A stretch of DNA of 64,000 bases from an uncultured Clostridia bacterium (lineage in GTDB: Bacteria > Bacillota > Clostridia > Oscillospirales > Acutalibacteraceae). The DNA is taken from NCBI GenBank assembly GCA_944385105.1, contig CALWVR010000011.1, positions 124,001 through 188,000 on the forward strand, read 5' to 3'. The number at the start of each line of letters is the position of its first letter. The stretch's first letter is position 1. This document shows positions 38,941 through 46,169 of this stretch, one piece after another. Under the pieces are notes generated by a model. The model saw only the letters and a list, made by a program, of their open reading frames with translations. It was not told where the DNA came from and searched no databases. The position numbers were made by a program, and so were the translations under genes.

Positions 38941-39756
38941 TCATTCCATATAATCGTTTATTCTTTTTGCAGGAGGAAGGAATACTTCAGCTTGATAAGA
39001 GAAAGTAAAAAATTTAAGGTCAGTTTCAGTTTGTGTGGACTTATTTTTACGAGGACAATGTGTCTGAGTTGAATCATTTTTATATATTTCTTTTGTTATA
39101 AAGTTTAACTTATGGCAGTCTTTTTCTATAAGCTTTTGTTTGAGTTTTGAGCTTTTTACAGTTGGTAGAATAACAAAATTTTTCCCAAGTTTCATTTGTA
39201 TTCCTTTTTTCTTTTCTTTAACTTTTAAAGAACAAATATAACTTTTAACTTGGGCAATGCCCTTGTCATATATATGATCTTTATTAAGGTTGTTATTAAT
39301 ATAATTTAACTCAAATTTTAAAGGTGCAATAATTTGTGAATGAAAAAGTAGACTACATAATTGCATACTATTATATGCATCTGAAGTTTGTGACATGTTT
39401 GAAAGTGTACGCAAGTGATCCTCTTTTAACATTAAAATTGCCGGTGCCCATAATTGAAGTTTATTAAATATGAATGAGACGTCATCGTAATATCCATAGT
39501 TAATTTTAATAAAAGATCCCCAATTATTGAGTGTAGATCTTGATAGAAGATGATGGACGTCGTACTTTGAGTGGTCGTATGACTGCTTAAGAATTTGCTT
39601 ATAAGGTCCGCCAAGGATTTCGACATCAGGAAGTGTTTTATTATAGATGGAATTAGTTGAGTTTTCTGCATAAGAAGTGTTTGGAAAAGCGGAAAATGTT
39701 AAAAAAAAACTTAAAGTTAAAAGCAATAAAAACCTACTATAATAAAGAAATTTCAT
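38941..39756 (-). CDS. Sec-exported HNH/Endo VII-like putative nuclease
   Basis: 271 residues. A signal peptide of 30 residues ends in TSYA, cleaved before E31. The mature part has GGPYKQILK at 49-57, YDVHHLLSRS at 65-74 (H68, H69), APAILM at 104-109 and KEDHLRT at 111-117 (D113, H114). This order (GPY, HH, PAI.M, DH) is that of HNH/Endo VII-fold domains found at the ends of polymorphic toxins. Here it is a stand-alone Sec substrate, with a lysine-rich tail. No immunity gene is adjacent: glyQS lies downstream and a tRNA gene upstream. Signal peptide is clear; nuclease activity is inference, and the fold may be degenerate. Confidence 0.62.
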   Translation of the reverse strand: MKFLYYSRFLLLLTLSFFLTFSAFPNTSYAENSTNSIYNKTLPDVEILGGPYKQILKQSYDHSKYDVHHLLSRSTLNNWGSFIKINYGYYDDVSFIFNKLQLWAPAILMLKEDHLRTLSNMSQTSDAYNSMQLCSLLFHSQIIAPLKFELNYINNNLNKDHIYDKGIAQVKSYICSLKVKEKKKGIQMKLGKNFVILPTVKSSKLKQKLIEKDCHKLNFITKEIYKNDSTQTHCPRKNKSTQTETDLKFFTFSYQAEVFLPPAKRINDYME

Positions 39757-39858
39757 AATACTCCTCCTCTAATTTGAGTTATTTTGTTAAATGATAACAT
39801 TAATAATATAAAAAGTCAATAATAAACTAACTAAGTTTAACAATTAAATGTTAAACGC

Positions 39859-39887
39859 TTGACATATCAGCATTTTAGTCATATAAT
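39859..39887 (+). promoter_or_regulatory. tRNA-Pro promoter
   Basis: TTGACA (39859-39864), 17-bp spacer, TATAAT (39882-39887): full consensus. Predicted start is near 39894, 116 nt before the tRNA. The leader can form CTGTA/TACAG, TTTAGTTTG/CAAACTAAA and AGCACAAT/ATTGTGCT stems. Confidence 0.85.
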
Positions 39888-40009
39888 AAATTATGCTGTA
39901 TGAGTACAGAAGGTTTAGTTTGATGACGCAAACTAAAGTTTAGCGAATTTTGCAGCGCTAATCAGCACAATGTTTTTTGAGGAATTTGATTGTGCTTTAT
40001 CGTCAACAA

Positions 40010-40086
40010 CGAGGTGTAGCTCAGTTTGGTAGAGTGCTTGGTTTGGGACCAAGATGCCGCAGGTTCGAGCCCTGTCACCTCGACCA
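40010..40086 (+). tRNA. tRNA-Pro (UGG)
   Basis: 77 nt with encoded CCA. Acceptor stem CGAGGTG/CACCTCG with the C1-G72 pair typical of bacterial tRNA-Pro, T arm with GGTTCGAGCC, anticodon stem CTTGG/CCAAG and anticodon TGG at 40044-40046. Confidence 0.97.
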
Positions 40087-40087
40087 A

Positions 40088-40179
40088 GTAGCTCCTGAAG
40101 GCAATTTGCACACGAGTTTAAAAAGTGAATATCTTTATATTATGCTTGCGCTTTGAGCCTTCAGGGCCCTTATAACTAC
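40088..40179 (+). ncRNA. Structured 3' trailer of the tRNA-Pro transcript
   Basis: CCTGAAGGC (40094-40102) pairs with GCCTTCAGG (40157-40165), and GTAG (40088-40091) can pair with CTAC (40176-40179). This would enclose about 55 nt. It lies between the tRNA CCA and the terminator. Could be a trailer helix or a separate RNA. Confidence 0.4.
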
Positions 40180-40196
40180 TAAGACCATTTAGTTAG

Positions 40197-40231
40197 GACA
40201 ACAATTTTAATTAATTAGTTGTCTTTTTTTA
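40197..40231 (+). terminator. Terminator of the tRNA-Pro transcript
   Basis: GACAAC/GTTGTC stem with an AT-rich 15-nt loop followed by seven T residues. Confidence 0.8.
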
Positions 40232-40317
40232 TTTAATTTTCGCTTAATCGAGAAATATTTATCATATTTTATTTTTAAGTCTTTGCTGATAATTGTCTAT
40301 TTTAAGGAGTTTTTAAT

Positions 40318-40773
40318 ATGGAAAAAACTAAAGTTAAATTAAATATTTGTGGATCGGATTATACAATAATCTCTGATGAGAATGAAGAATATGTTAAAGA
40401 TATAGCGCAGAAAGTTGATAACAAGATATCAGAAGTTTTAGAACAAAATACAAAGATCTCTATGGCTACAGCTGCAGTGCTTGTTGCTTTAGATTATTGT
40501 GATGATTTTAGTAAAGTGCAAAAAAGAGAAGATAGCTTAAAAGAGAAGATTAATAAGCAATCTGAAGAGCTAAAAGCTTGCAGGGAACAAAATGAGAAGG
40601 CTAAACAGGAAATTAATAATTTGCTTAATCAGTCAGAAAACTTATATAAGCAGATTGATAAAGACAAAAAGGAAATAGAGCAATTAAAAGAAAAGTGCCA
40701 AATGGGTTTTAAGGAAACTGTGAATGATGTAATAACAGAGTCTAATTTAAAAGACGAAGTGGCTTCTTTTTAA
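40318..40773 (+). CDS. zapA: Cell division protein ZapA
   Basis: Crosslinks FtsZ filaments at the division site. 151 residues: the ZapA domain about 1-75 (KLNICGSDYTIISDENEEYVKDIA in part), then a long coiled coil about 65-130 rich in Glu and Lys. It is longer than the roughly 90-residue Bacillus form because of this extension. TAAGGAG precedes the ATG. It is followed by a hairpin and a U32-family gene, the usual Clostridia order. Confidence 0.88.
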   Translation: MEKTKVKLNICGSDYTIISDENEEYVKDIAQKVDNKISEVLEQNTKISMATAAVLVALDYCDDFSKVQKREDSLKEKINKQSEELKACREQNEKAKQEINNLLNQSENLYKQIDKDKKEIEQLKEKCQMGFKETVNDVITESNLKDEVASF

Positions 40774-40783
40774 AGAAGAATAT

Positions 40784-40830
40784 GCCGTTTTATTTTGCAT
40801 GGTTTAGCTTACGCAAAATAGCGGCTTTTT
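40784..40830 (+). terminator. Terminator or attenuator between zapA and the U32 gene
   Basis: GCCG...TATTTTGC pairs with GCAAAATA.GCGGC with a small bulge, followed by TTTTT. Confidence 0.65.
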
Positions 40831-40852
40831 GTATGTTTAAGGGAGATAATAG

Positions 40853-42913
40853 ATGAAAAAGATTGAAATACTTGCGCCTGCTGGCTCTTTAGAGTCGATA
40901 AAACCTGCTGTTAGATGTGGTGCGAATGCGGTTTATTTAGGGGGAGAAAATTTTAGCGCTAGAGCTGGAGCTAAGAATTTTAGTAGAGATGACTTAATAA
41001 AGACTATAGAGTATTGCCATGCAAGAAGAGTTAAAGTTTACATTGCACTAAATACTTTGATATTTGATTATGAGATGGAAAAAGTGGTGGACTATGTAAA
41101 GTTTGTTTGTAATTTGGGAGTGGACGCATTAATTATACAAGATGTAGGACTTGCAAAGATTATAAAAGATATGGCTCCACAAATGCCGCTTCATGCTTCT
41201 ACTCAGATGTCGGTTCACACACTATCAGGGGTTAAAGCTTTACATGACGCTGGATTTAATAGAGTTGTATTAGCAAGAGAGTTGTCTTTAGAGGAAATGA
41301 AAGAAATTTCTAAAGATTCACCTATTGAACTTGAGGTATTTGTTCATGGAGCACTTTGTATGTCGGTATCAGGACAATGCTATTTTAGTGCAATGCTAGG
41401 TGGAAGAAGTGGAAATAGAGGAAGGTGCGCACAACCTTGTCGGTTACCGTTTTTTGCAGACGGGGGAAATGGGCATGATCTAAGTCTTAAAGACATGTCA
41501 ATAATAAGGAATATAAAACAACTTCAAAGTATTGGCATAAAATCAGCAAAAATAGAGGGGCGCATGAAGAGACCTGAATATGTAGCTACTGCGGTAAGGG
41601 CTTGTAGAGCAGCAGTAGACGGTGAGGATCTAGAAGAAGTTATGGGAGAACTTAGGGCTATATTTTCGCGTTCTGGATTTACTGATGGATATTATCAAGG
41701 GAATCGCGGAAAACATATGTTTGGCATACGAGAAAAGGAAAATGTTATAGAAGCAAATAGGAAGGTTTTTGCAAAAGCACACCAATTATATAAAAATGAA
41801 AGACAAGTTATACCTATAGATATGAATTTTATTGCACGAAAAGGTAGGCCTACAGAGCTAGAGGTAAGTGATGGTAATGGGCATAAATTAGACATTTTTG
41901 GGAGTGTGCCACAAGAGGCTGTATCAAAAGCTATAAGTGAAGAAAAATGTGAAGAGCAACTTTCTAAGACAGGAGGAACGCAGTTTTTTTGTAGTAGTTT
42001 AAACTGTGACTTAGATAAGGGTTTAGCGATAAGTTCTTCTGACCTAAATTCTCTTAGACGAAAAGCTCTTTCTTTAATAGAAGAAGAAATAATAAAAGAT
42101 AGAGCAAAAATAAATGTGTCTGATTTAGACTTAAAAAGACCTAAACCTTACACCAGTGGAGAGACATCCATAAGAGCGAGGTTTATGACTTCTAATGTTC
42201 CGAAGGAATTTTCAAGTTGCGAATTTGTATATGTACCTTTAGACACGCAGTTAAATGAGCTTAAAAGGCTAAAGGACATGGGGTTAAATATAGCTGTTGA
42301 AATTCCAAGAGGGATATTTGGAAAGGAAGTTTGGTGTTATAAAAAGCTAGAAGAGGTAAAAGGCATTGGTATATATGACGTCTTAGCATCTAATATAGGG
42401 GCAATTAAAATTGCTAAAGACTTAAGTATGAATATACATGGAGGTTTTGCTTTAAATATTGTAAATACATATTCACTGCAATTCATGAAAGATATAGGAC
42501 TAAAAGATGCAGAGCTTTCATTTGAGATGACCCTTGGAGACATAAAAAATCTAAGAGGAGATATCAAAAGAGGTATTATAGGCTATGGAAGGCTTCCTTT
42601 AATGCTTACAAGAAATTGCCCGGCAAAGAATATAAAAACAGGATGTAAAGGCTGTAAGAAAAGTTCTGTGATACGGGATAGAAAACAAAAAGAATTTCCG
42701 TTAATGTGCCAGTTTGGATGCACGGAAATTTTAAATAGTGTACCTTTATATTTAGCAGATAAACAAAGTGAAATAAATGGCATAGATTTTATGGTATTAA
42801 GGTTCACTGTTGAAAACTCTGTTGAAAGTGTTGAAATATTAAATCATTTCAACAACCATGCTAAAAAAGCAAATGGCATAACAAGAGGACTTTATTATAG
42901 AGGTGTTGATTAA
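40853..42913 (+). CDS. U32 peptidase-family protein (RlhA/YrrO group)
   Basis: 686 residues. N-terminal TIM-like domain starting EILAPAGSLESIKPAVRCGANAVYLGG in part; the U32 signature is EVFVHGALCMSVSGQCYFS near 165, followed by RGRCAQPCRLPF, giving the four cysteines expected to hold an iron-sulfur cluster. The long C-terminal part has the collagenase-like DUF3656 layout. Members such as E. coli RlhA hydroxylate C2501 of 23S rRNA and others act on tRNA, so an RNA-hydroxylation role is more likely than proteolysis; this is family inference. The 3' end lies in a cluster of variant DnaA boxes. Confidence 0.88.
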   Translation: MKKIEILAPAGSLESIKPAVRCGANAVYLGGENFSARAGAKNFSRDDLIKTIEYCHARRVKVYIALNTLIFDYEMEKVVDYVKFVCNLGVDALIIQDVGLAKIIKDMAPQMPLHASTQMSVHTLSGVKALHDAGFNRVVLARELSLEEMKEISKDSPIELEVFVHGALCMSVSGQCYFSAMLGGRSGNRGRCAQPCRLPFFADGGNGHDLSLKDMSIIRNIKQLQSIGIKSAKIEGRMKRPEYVATAVRACRAAVDGEDLEEVMGELRAIFSRSGFTDGYYQGNRGKHMFGIREKENVIEANRKVFAKAHQLYKNERQVIPIDMNFIARKGRPTELEVSDGNGHKLDIFGSVPQEAVSKAISEEKCEEQLSKTGGTQFFCSSLNCDLDKGLAISSSDLNSLRRKALSLIEEEIIKDRAKINVSDLDLKRPKPYTSGETSIRARFMTSNVPKEFSSCEFVYVPLDTQLNELKRLKDMGLNIAVEIPRGIFGKEVWCYKKLEEVKGIGIYDVLASNIGAIKIAKDLSMNIHGGFALNIVNTYSLQFMKDIGLKDAELSFEMTLGDIKNLRGDIKRGIIGYGRLPLMLTRNCPAKNIKTGCKGCKKSSVIRDRKQKEFPLMCQFGCTEILNSVPLYLADKQSEINGIDFMVLRFTVENSVESVEILNHFNNHAKKANGITRGLYYRGVD

Positions 42914-42952
42914 ACAGTGAATTGTTAATAAGTCGTTGATATATGTTGAAAG
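42808..42952. promoter_or_regulatory. Cluster of variant DnaA boxes
   Basis: TGTTGAAAA at 42808 (exact); TGTTGAAAG at 42820 and 42944; TGTTGAAAT at 42829; ATTTCAACA at 42846 (reverse); TGTTGATTA at 42904. Six sites in 145 bp across the U32 gene end and the dut upstream region, matching the repeat seen at the origin. It may be a DnaA-titrating or regulatory cluster. Confidence 0.45.
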
Positions 42953-42963
42953 GATGATTATAT

Positions 42964-43413
42964 ATGAGTTGTAATAATATGGTTAAATTATTAAAGGTGA
43001 GGGAAAATGCGCTTGTTCCGAGCAGAGCTACCTCCGGTTCAGCCGGGTTAGACTTATATGCATGTATTGATGAGGATATAGTATTGGAACCCGGGGAGTC
43101 AAGAATGGTGCCAACAGGGATAGCAATAAGCTTACCTGAAAATTTAGCTGCTTTTATATTTTCAAGGAGTGGACTTGCAGTAAAACATGGGATTTCTCTT
43201 TGTAATACAGTGGGAGTAGTGGACAGTGATTATAGAGGAGAAGTATGTGTTGCGCTTTATAATTATGGGAAAAATGCTTATAAGGTAGAGGTAAATGAAA
43301 GAATAGCACAAATGGTAATAATGCCGGTATGTAATTTTGAATTTGAATTAACTGACAGGCTTGACGAGACAGAGAGAAATAAAAAAGGATTCGGGTCAAC
43401 CGGGCGTAAATAA
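42964..43413 (+). CDS. dut: dUTP diphosphatase
   Basis: Hydrolyses dUTP to dUMP, keeping uracil out of DNA and feeding dTMP synthesis. 149 residues with all five trimeric dUTPase motifs in order: GSAGLDLYA, SRSGLAVKHG, GVVDSDYRGEV (catalytic Asp), ERIAQMVI and the flexible KGFGSTG tail. AAAGGATG precedes the ATG. Its upstream region is the variant DnaA-box cluster, so initiator control is conceivable. Confidence 0.97.
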   Translation: MSCNNMVKLLKVRENALVPSRATSGSAGLDLYACIDEDIVLEPGESRMVPTGIAISLPENLAAFIFSRSGLAVKHGISLCNTVGVVDSDYRGEVCVALYNYGKNAYKVEVNERIAQMVIMPVCNFEFELTDRLDETERNKKGFGSTGRK

Positions 43414-43496
43414 AATGAGTATTTTTTATAAATAAGTAAAGTAATACATAAAAATTTTATTATTTCTGTAGATAATTATTTTTAAAGATTTTTTTG

Positions 43497-43526
43497 TTGA
43501 GAAAACATACACAAATATAGTATAAT
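43497..43526 (+). promoter_or_regulatory. mreB promoter
   Basis: TTGAGA (43497-43502), 18-bp spacer, TATAAT (43521-43526). Leader of about 70 nt to the mreB ATG. Confidence 0.6.
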
Positions 43527-43603
43527 ATAGTTTAAAATGTACTTAATTATGGACGTAAACTTTTATTTTATGTTTGTTAGGACTTGAAAGGGGAAAAGTT
43601 TTA

Positions 43604-44620
43604 ATGTTTTCTAGAGATATTGGAATAGATTTGGGGACGGCAAATACTTTAGTTTTTATGAAAAACAAAGGGATCATATTAAGAGAACCATCTGTTGTGG
43701 CTGTTGATGTTAATACGGATACTGTTTTGGCGGTTGGCTCAAAGGCAAAGGAAATGGTGGGGAGGACACCGGGCTCGATAGTAGCTGTTAGACCTTTAAG
43801 GGATGGAGTGATTGCAAACTTTGATGTAACAGCAACTATGTTAAAGCACTTTATAAAGGCCACGGTTAAATCAGGGTTTCTTACTAAAAAACCCAAGGTT
43901 GTTGTGTGTGTACCATCTGGTGTTACAGAGGTAGAGAGAAGAGCTGTTGAAGATGCAACACGTCAAGCGGGAGCAAGGGAAGTGGAATTAATACAAGAAC
44001 CAATGGCAGCTGCTATTGGAGCTGGACTACCCGTATGCGAACCTACCGGAAGCATGGTTGTTGATATTGGAGGAGGAACTTCAGAGGTTGCTATAATATC
44101 GCTTGGGGATGTTGTTACATCACAGTCAGTAAGGGTAGCAGGCAATAAATTTGATGAGTCAATAGTTGCATATATAAAGAGAAAGTATAGTCTTTTAATA
44201 GGAGAGAGAACAGCTGAGAACATTAAAATACAAATAGGTTCTGCATTTCCATATGATGAAGAAGGACAGATGGAGATAAAAGGTAGAAATTTAGTAGATG
44301 GGTTACCTAAAAATATAACAATATCTTCAGAAGAAGTAAGGGAAGCATTACAAGATGCTTTAGACGCAATTGTTGACGCTGTTAGGACAACTTTGGAAAA
44401 GACCCCTCCGGAGTTAGCAGCAGACATAATAGACCATGGAATTATGTTGACAGGAGGAGGAGCACTTTTAAGAGGAATGGATAAGCTCATTGCACAACAG
44501 ACTAAAATGACAGTACATGTAGCTGAAAATCCACTTGACTGTGTGGTTGATGGAACAGGAAAAAGATTAGAATTGACTCTGCCAAAGGGTTATTATAAAG
44601 CTAGGGAAAAGCAAGATTAG
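43604..44620 (+). CDS. mreB: Rod shape-determining protein MreB
   Basis: Bacterial actin that guides lateral wall synthesis. 338 residues from the ATG at 43604, giving [15 protein letters not shown], the standard start; a TTG 30 bp upstream adds a non-conserved leader. Phosphate loops GIDLGTANT and [12 protein letters not shown] and the adenosine element TGGGALLRG are present. The sequence is MreB rather than Mbl by its place before mreC and mreD. AAAGGGG lies 10 nt upstream. The cell is therefore probably rod-shaped. Confidence 0.95.
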   Translation: MFSRDIGIDLGTANTLVFMKNKGIILREPSVVAVDVNTDTVLAVGSKAKEMVGRTPGSIVAVRPLRDGVIANFDVTATMLKHFIKATVKSGFLTKKPKVVVCVPSGVTEVERRAVEDATRQAGAREVELIQEPMAAAIGAGLPVCEPTGSMVVDIGGGTSEVAIISLGDVVTSQSVRVAGNKFDESIVAYIKRKYSLLIGERTAENIKIQIGSAFPYDEEGQMEIKGRNLVDGLPKNITISSEEVREALQDALDAIVDAVRTTLEKTPPELAADIIDHGIMLTGGGALLRGMDKLIAQQTKMTVHVAENPLDCVVDGTGKRLELTLPKGYYKAREKQD

Positions 44621-44645
44621 AAATAATTAATTTTAAGAAATTATA

Positions 44646-44671
44646 GGCGGAGCCAATAATTGGTCTCCGCT
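44646..44671 (+). terminator. Hairpin between mreB and mreC
   Basis: GGCGGAG-CCAA/TTGG-CTCCGCT, with a one-base bulge, followed by TTGTTTAG. The T tract is weak, so it may be an mRNA processing or attenuation hairpin that sets mreB above mreC. Confidence 0.45.
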
Positions 44672-44707
44672 TGTTTAGTAGGTCCGGAATGAGGGGTGAA
44701 GGTTTGG

Positions 44708-45565
44708 GTGAAGTTTTTTAAGAGTAATAAATTTAAAATATTGATGTCATGCGTTCTTATAGGGGTTGGAGTATTTATCTTAAGATTTGTGCCGGGGGCG
44801 GCTATATTACCTTCCTTTGTAGATTTTATTTCAATACCTATGCAGGAGATATCAAATAAGGTGGTAGATTCGGCGAGTGACGTTGTAACAACGAATGAAA
44901 AGACAACGGAGGAATATGAAAAAGAGATAGAAAAATTAAAAGCAGAAAATAGAAGAATGCGTACAATAATGATAGATTATTATGACATGAAGAGGGAAAA
45001 TGCTCAGTACTTAAAATTTTATAGTTTAAAAAAGCAGAATAAAAGTTTGTACTTTAAAATGGCCACAGTAGTTTCAAGGGACCCAAATGAACTATTTTAT
45101 GGATTTACATTAGATAAGGGTAAAAATGAAGGGATCAATGTAAATGATCCAGTTATAACAGAAAATGGACTAATTGGGCGAGTATATTCGGTTACAGCTA
45201 ATTCTTGTAAAGTAAAGAGCATACTGTCTCCGGACTTTAAGATGGGAGTATTTAATACAGCCACATTGGATAGTGGAGTAATTTCGGGGAAGAAATCTTT
45301 GGCGGATGATAATTTAACGGCAATGATGTATATATCATCGCAAAATAAAATGAATGTAGATGACATAGTTGTAACGTCTGGTTTAGGCGGAATGTGCCCT
45401 AAGGGCATGGCAGTTGGAAAGGTTAAGGAAATAAAGCAAGACGATTATGATTCGTCGTTTTATGCTGTGATAGAACCTTTTGACGATGTAAGGAATATTA
45501 TAGATGTTTTTGTAGTTACCGGTTTTTCAGGAAAGGGAGATATAGTAACAGATGCGCTAAGTTAA
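44708..45565 (+). CDS. mreC: Rod shape-determining protein MreC
   Basis: Membrane-anchored scaffold linking MreB with the wall synthases. About 285 residues: one transmembrane segment near 9-29, a coiled coil near 62-100 (TEEYEKEIEKLKAENRRM), then the paired beta-barrel domains with DKGKNEGINVNDPV and GLGGMCPKGMAVG. I prefer the GTG at 44708, 8 nt after GAGGGGTGA, over the GTG at 44696 that lies in that site. Upstream of mreD. Confidence 0.92.
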   Translation: MKFFKSNKFKILMSCVLIGVGVFILRFVPGAAILPSFVDFISIPMQEISNKVVDSASDVVTTNEKTTEEYEKEIEKLKAENRRMRTIMIDYYDMKRENAQYLKFYSLKKQNKSLYFKMATVVSRDPNELFYGFTLDKGKNEGINVNDPVITENGLIGRVYSVTANSCKVKSILSPDFKMGVFNTATLDSGVISGKKSLADDNLTAMMYISSQNKMNVDDIVVTSGLGGMCPKGMAVGKVKEIKQDDYDSSFYAVIEPFDDVRNIIDVFVVTGFSGKGDIVTDALS

Positions 45566-45638
45566 TTTAAAAAAGAGGTATTGATTAAAGTAATATGGTA
45601 TTAGAATTGATGAGTTGCTTTAAGTAGGGAGAGTTTAT

Positions 45639-46154
45639 ATGCAATCTTTTTATACAGTGGTAAGATATTTAGCATATTTAATAGAAATATTAGTTTTTTT
45701 CATAATTGAGCAATCGCCTACATTTCCATTAAAAACGAACGGATTATTTCCTACACTTCTTGTGCCGGCAGCGGTGGTTATAGCATTGTTTGAAGGAGAG
45801 AAAGTAGGGACTATCTTTGGATTAATTATAGGAGTTATATTAGATATAGGATATTCAGGTACTCTGGGAGTTTGTTCAGTGCTAATGGCTTGTATGGGAT
45901 TTTTTGTGGGGACATTGTCAAGGAAGGTTATAAGATGTAACTTTTTTACATCTATGATAACTTTATGTATATCAACATTAATATTTTATCTTGTACATTT
46001 TGCATTTTACTATTTATTACAGGGTTACAGCGATATACTTTATACTCTTACAACGCATTATTTACCAAGGTTTTTTTATACAATACTTGTCTCACCAATT
46101 ATTTATTTCTTTAATAGGTCATTTGCTATTAATATTAAGGGAAAAGAAGCTTAA
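45639..46154 (+). CDS. mreD: Rod shape-determining protein MreD
   Basis: Small integral membrane protein of the elongasome. 171 residues with about five hydrophobic segments covering most of the length, and the MreD-like GLIIGVILDIGYSGTLG patch near 60-78. AGGGAGAG precedes the ATG. It lies between mreC and the class B penicillin-binding protein, the usual order. Confidence 0.9.
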   Translation: MQSFYTVVRYLAYLIEILVFFIIEQSPTFPLKTNGLFPTLLVPAAVVIALFEGEKVGTIFGLIIGVILDIGYSGTLGVCSVLMACMGFFVGTLSRKVIRCNFFTSMITLCISTLIFYLVHFAFYYLLQGYSDILYTLTTHYLPRFFYTILVSPIIYFFNRSFAINIKGKEA

Positions 46155-46169
46155 AAGAGACTCTAAAAG

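Noticed and set aside
39894..40009. T-box or other known riboswitch in the tRNA-Pro leader
   Set aside because: No T-box bulge sequence and no downstream synthetase or amino acid gene; the transcript leads into a tRNA.
43963..44490. Minus-strand frame of 175 codons
   Set aside because: Inside mreB; Ser/Ile-rich shadow translation without a start signal.
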